Below are positions 5,044 through 5,781 of a stretch of 5,781 bases of DNA, piece after piece. Every line of letters begins with the position of its first letter. Position 1 is the first letter of the stretch. This DNA is from Desulfoprunum sp. (GTDB lineage Bacteria; Desulfobacterota; Desulfobulbia; Desulfobulbales; Desulfocapsaceae), in assembly GCA_030696435.1 (NCBI GenBank), contig JAUYSF010000344.1, forward strand, positions 1 to 5,781, given 5' to 3'. The position numbers and the translations under genes are program-made. The notes below the pieces were generated by a model. The model ran no database searches. It was not told where the DNA came from and worked only from the letters and a program-made list of their open reading frames with translations.

Positions 5044-5781
5044 CGTATTTCACCGCAGTGCTCGACCTTTTCATAGCCGTCGGCAAAGCGCAGAACAAGA
5101 CCACCATCGTCTGATATTCCAGCCACTAAGGCCTGATATTGCGGTTTTGTCATCACATCCAGGCCATAAACAACCTGACGACCAAGACTATCTGAAAGCT
5201 CCTTCCATCTCGAGAGCAGCAGATGTCCACCGGTGTAGCTGGAATCTTCATCCCGCAGTTGCCGTTCTTCCTCAAAATAGAGCAGTCCGAGGGCATAGGA
5301 AAGCTTGGCCAGAAAGATGCGGGAAAAGCGATTGAGATCAACCGGATGGCCGAGGACCTCCGCCAGAGAGATCGCCAGATTGTCCAGCTCGGGAGGAAAG
5401 GAGGAGTTGTTGATATTGATGCCGAAACCGATGAGGTTATATTCTTCCCGGTAGCAGGGGCCGGTAAAGCCCTCGACCAGAAAACCGGCGAGTTTTTTGC
5501 CGTCGACCAAGACATCGTTGACCCAGCGCAACACCGCCCGCTCCCCCCCCATCTCCCGCACCGCCTCACAACAGGCCACCCCGGCCGCCAACGGCACAAA
5601 CCGGCGCGAACTCTCAATCAGGGTATTGGCATGGATCAGGCACCCCCATACCCCACCCACCGGGGCATGCCAGACTCGGTCAAACCGCCCCTTGGAACGA
5701 GCCAGGGTATCAGCGAAAACCACCGTGCCGCTGTGTACGGATTTCCCGGCCTGTTCCGTGGCGGTGATCAGAGCCCGACAA
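5034..5781 (-). CDS. Biotin-protein ligase (BirA)-type enzyme, N-terminus outside window
   Basis: Reverse-strand reading gives 248 residues to a TGA at 5036-5034. The frame stays open to the right edge, so the start is not visible. A GTG at 5723 lies inside the catalytic domain and is not the start. BirA-type ligases activate biotin as biotinyl-AMP and attach it to a lysine of biotin-dependent carboxylases. Counting from the first full codon, visible blocks are SKGRFDRVWHAP (29-40, equivalent to the GRGRRGRKW biotinyl-AMP loop, keeping the two key arginines), LRWVNDVLVDGKKLAGFLVEG (84-104, equivalent to KWPND...KLAG) and LIGFGININN (116-125). The C-terminal SH3-like domain ends CGEIRYL, as in family members. 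The deviations are G-to-S and R-to-K in the loop and KWPND changed to RWVND. Whether a DNA-binding N-domain exists cannot be seen. A lipoate-ligase relative is less likely given RWVND and KKLAG. Confidence 0.82.
   Translation of the reverse strand, partial: CRALITATEQAGKSVHSGTVVFADTLARSKGRFDRVWHAPVGGVWGCLIHANTLIESSRRFVPLAAGVACCEAVREMGGERAVLRWVNDVLVDGKKLAGFLVEGFTGPCYREEYNLIGFGININNSSFPPELDNLAISLAEVLGHPVDLNRFSRIFLAKLSYALGLLYFEEERQLRDEDSSYTGGHLLLSRWKELSDSLGRQVVYGLDVMTKPQYQALVAGISDDGGLVLRFADGYEKVEHCGEIRYL

Noticed and set aside
4724..5335. A 203-codon plus-strand ORF crossing the recO end
   Set aside because: It is a shadow frame inside recO and antisense to the biotin-ligase gene, both of which have clear family motifs.

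Overview
The window reads as an ordinary, gene-dense chromosomal segment of a Gram-negative bacterium, roughly half G+C. Three envelope proteins carry export signals or a membrane anchor (a SurA-type periplasmic chaperone, a TlpA-type thioredoxin and a small secreted protein), and there is a RodZ-type cell-shape protein. By protein style the best guess is a Desulfobacterota (former Deltaproteobacteria) member, possibly Desulfobulbales-like. That is an inference from memory and was not tested by a search. I see no insertion sequence, prophage gene, CRISPR array, tRNA or rRNA.

The left half is on the minus strand. It holds a METTL21/methyltransferase-16-type SAM methyltransferase cut by the left window edge (1-670), a 68-residue secreted three-cysteine protein (858-1064), and a TlpA/ResA-type thioredoxin with a WCPPC active site (1257-1760). 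The small protein gene has an unusually complete set of signals: a good sigma-70-like promoter just beyond the tlpA stop, a leader of about 145 nt with two hairpins, a strong Shine-Dalgarno sequence and a textbook intrinsic terminator (791-824).

A divergent intergenic region (1761-2089) separates this from the plus-strand cluster. It contains a TTGACA promoter for the thioredoxin with an inverted repeat in its spacer. Toward the plus strand it holds a structured leader with a nested hairpin and a possible loop-to-upstream pairing. The plus-strand cluster is surA-like (2090-3112), rodZ-like (3217-4239) and recO (4246-5043). It is probably one operon, since rodZ and recO are 6 bp apart and no terminator separates surA from rodZ.

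At the right edge a biotin-protein-ligase-type gene (5034-5781, minus strand, N-terminus outside the window) converges on recO, and the two coding ends overlap by 10 bp. Functionally the window combines envelope biogenesis (SurA, RodZ, TlpA), DNA repair (RecO) and protein modification (a methyltransferase and a biotin ligase). I found no convincing new multi-gene system. The most distinctive items are the two structured leaders and the small cysteine protein next to the thioredoxin.
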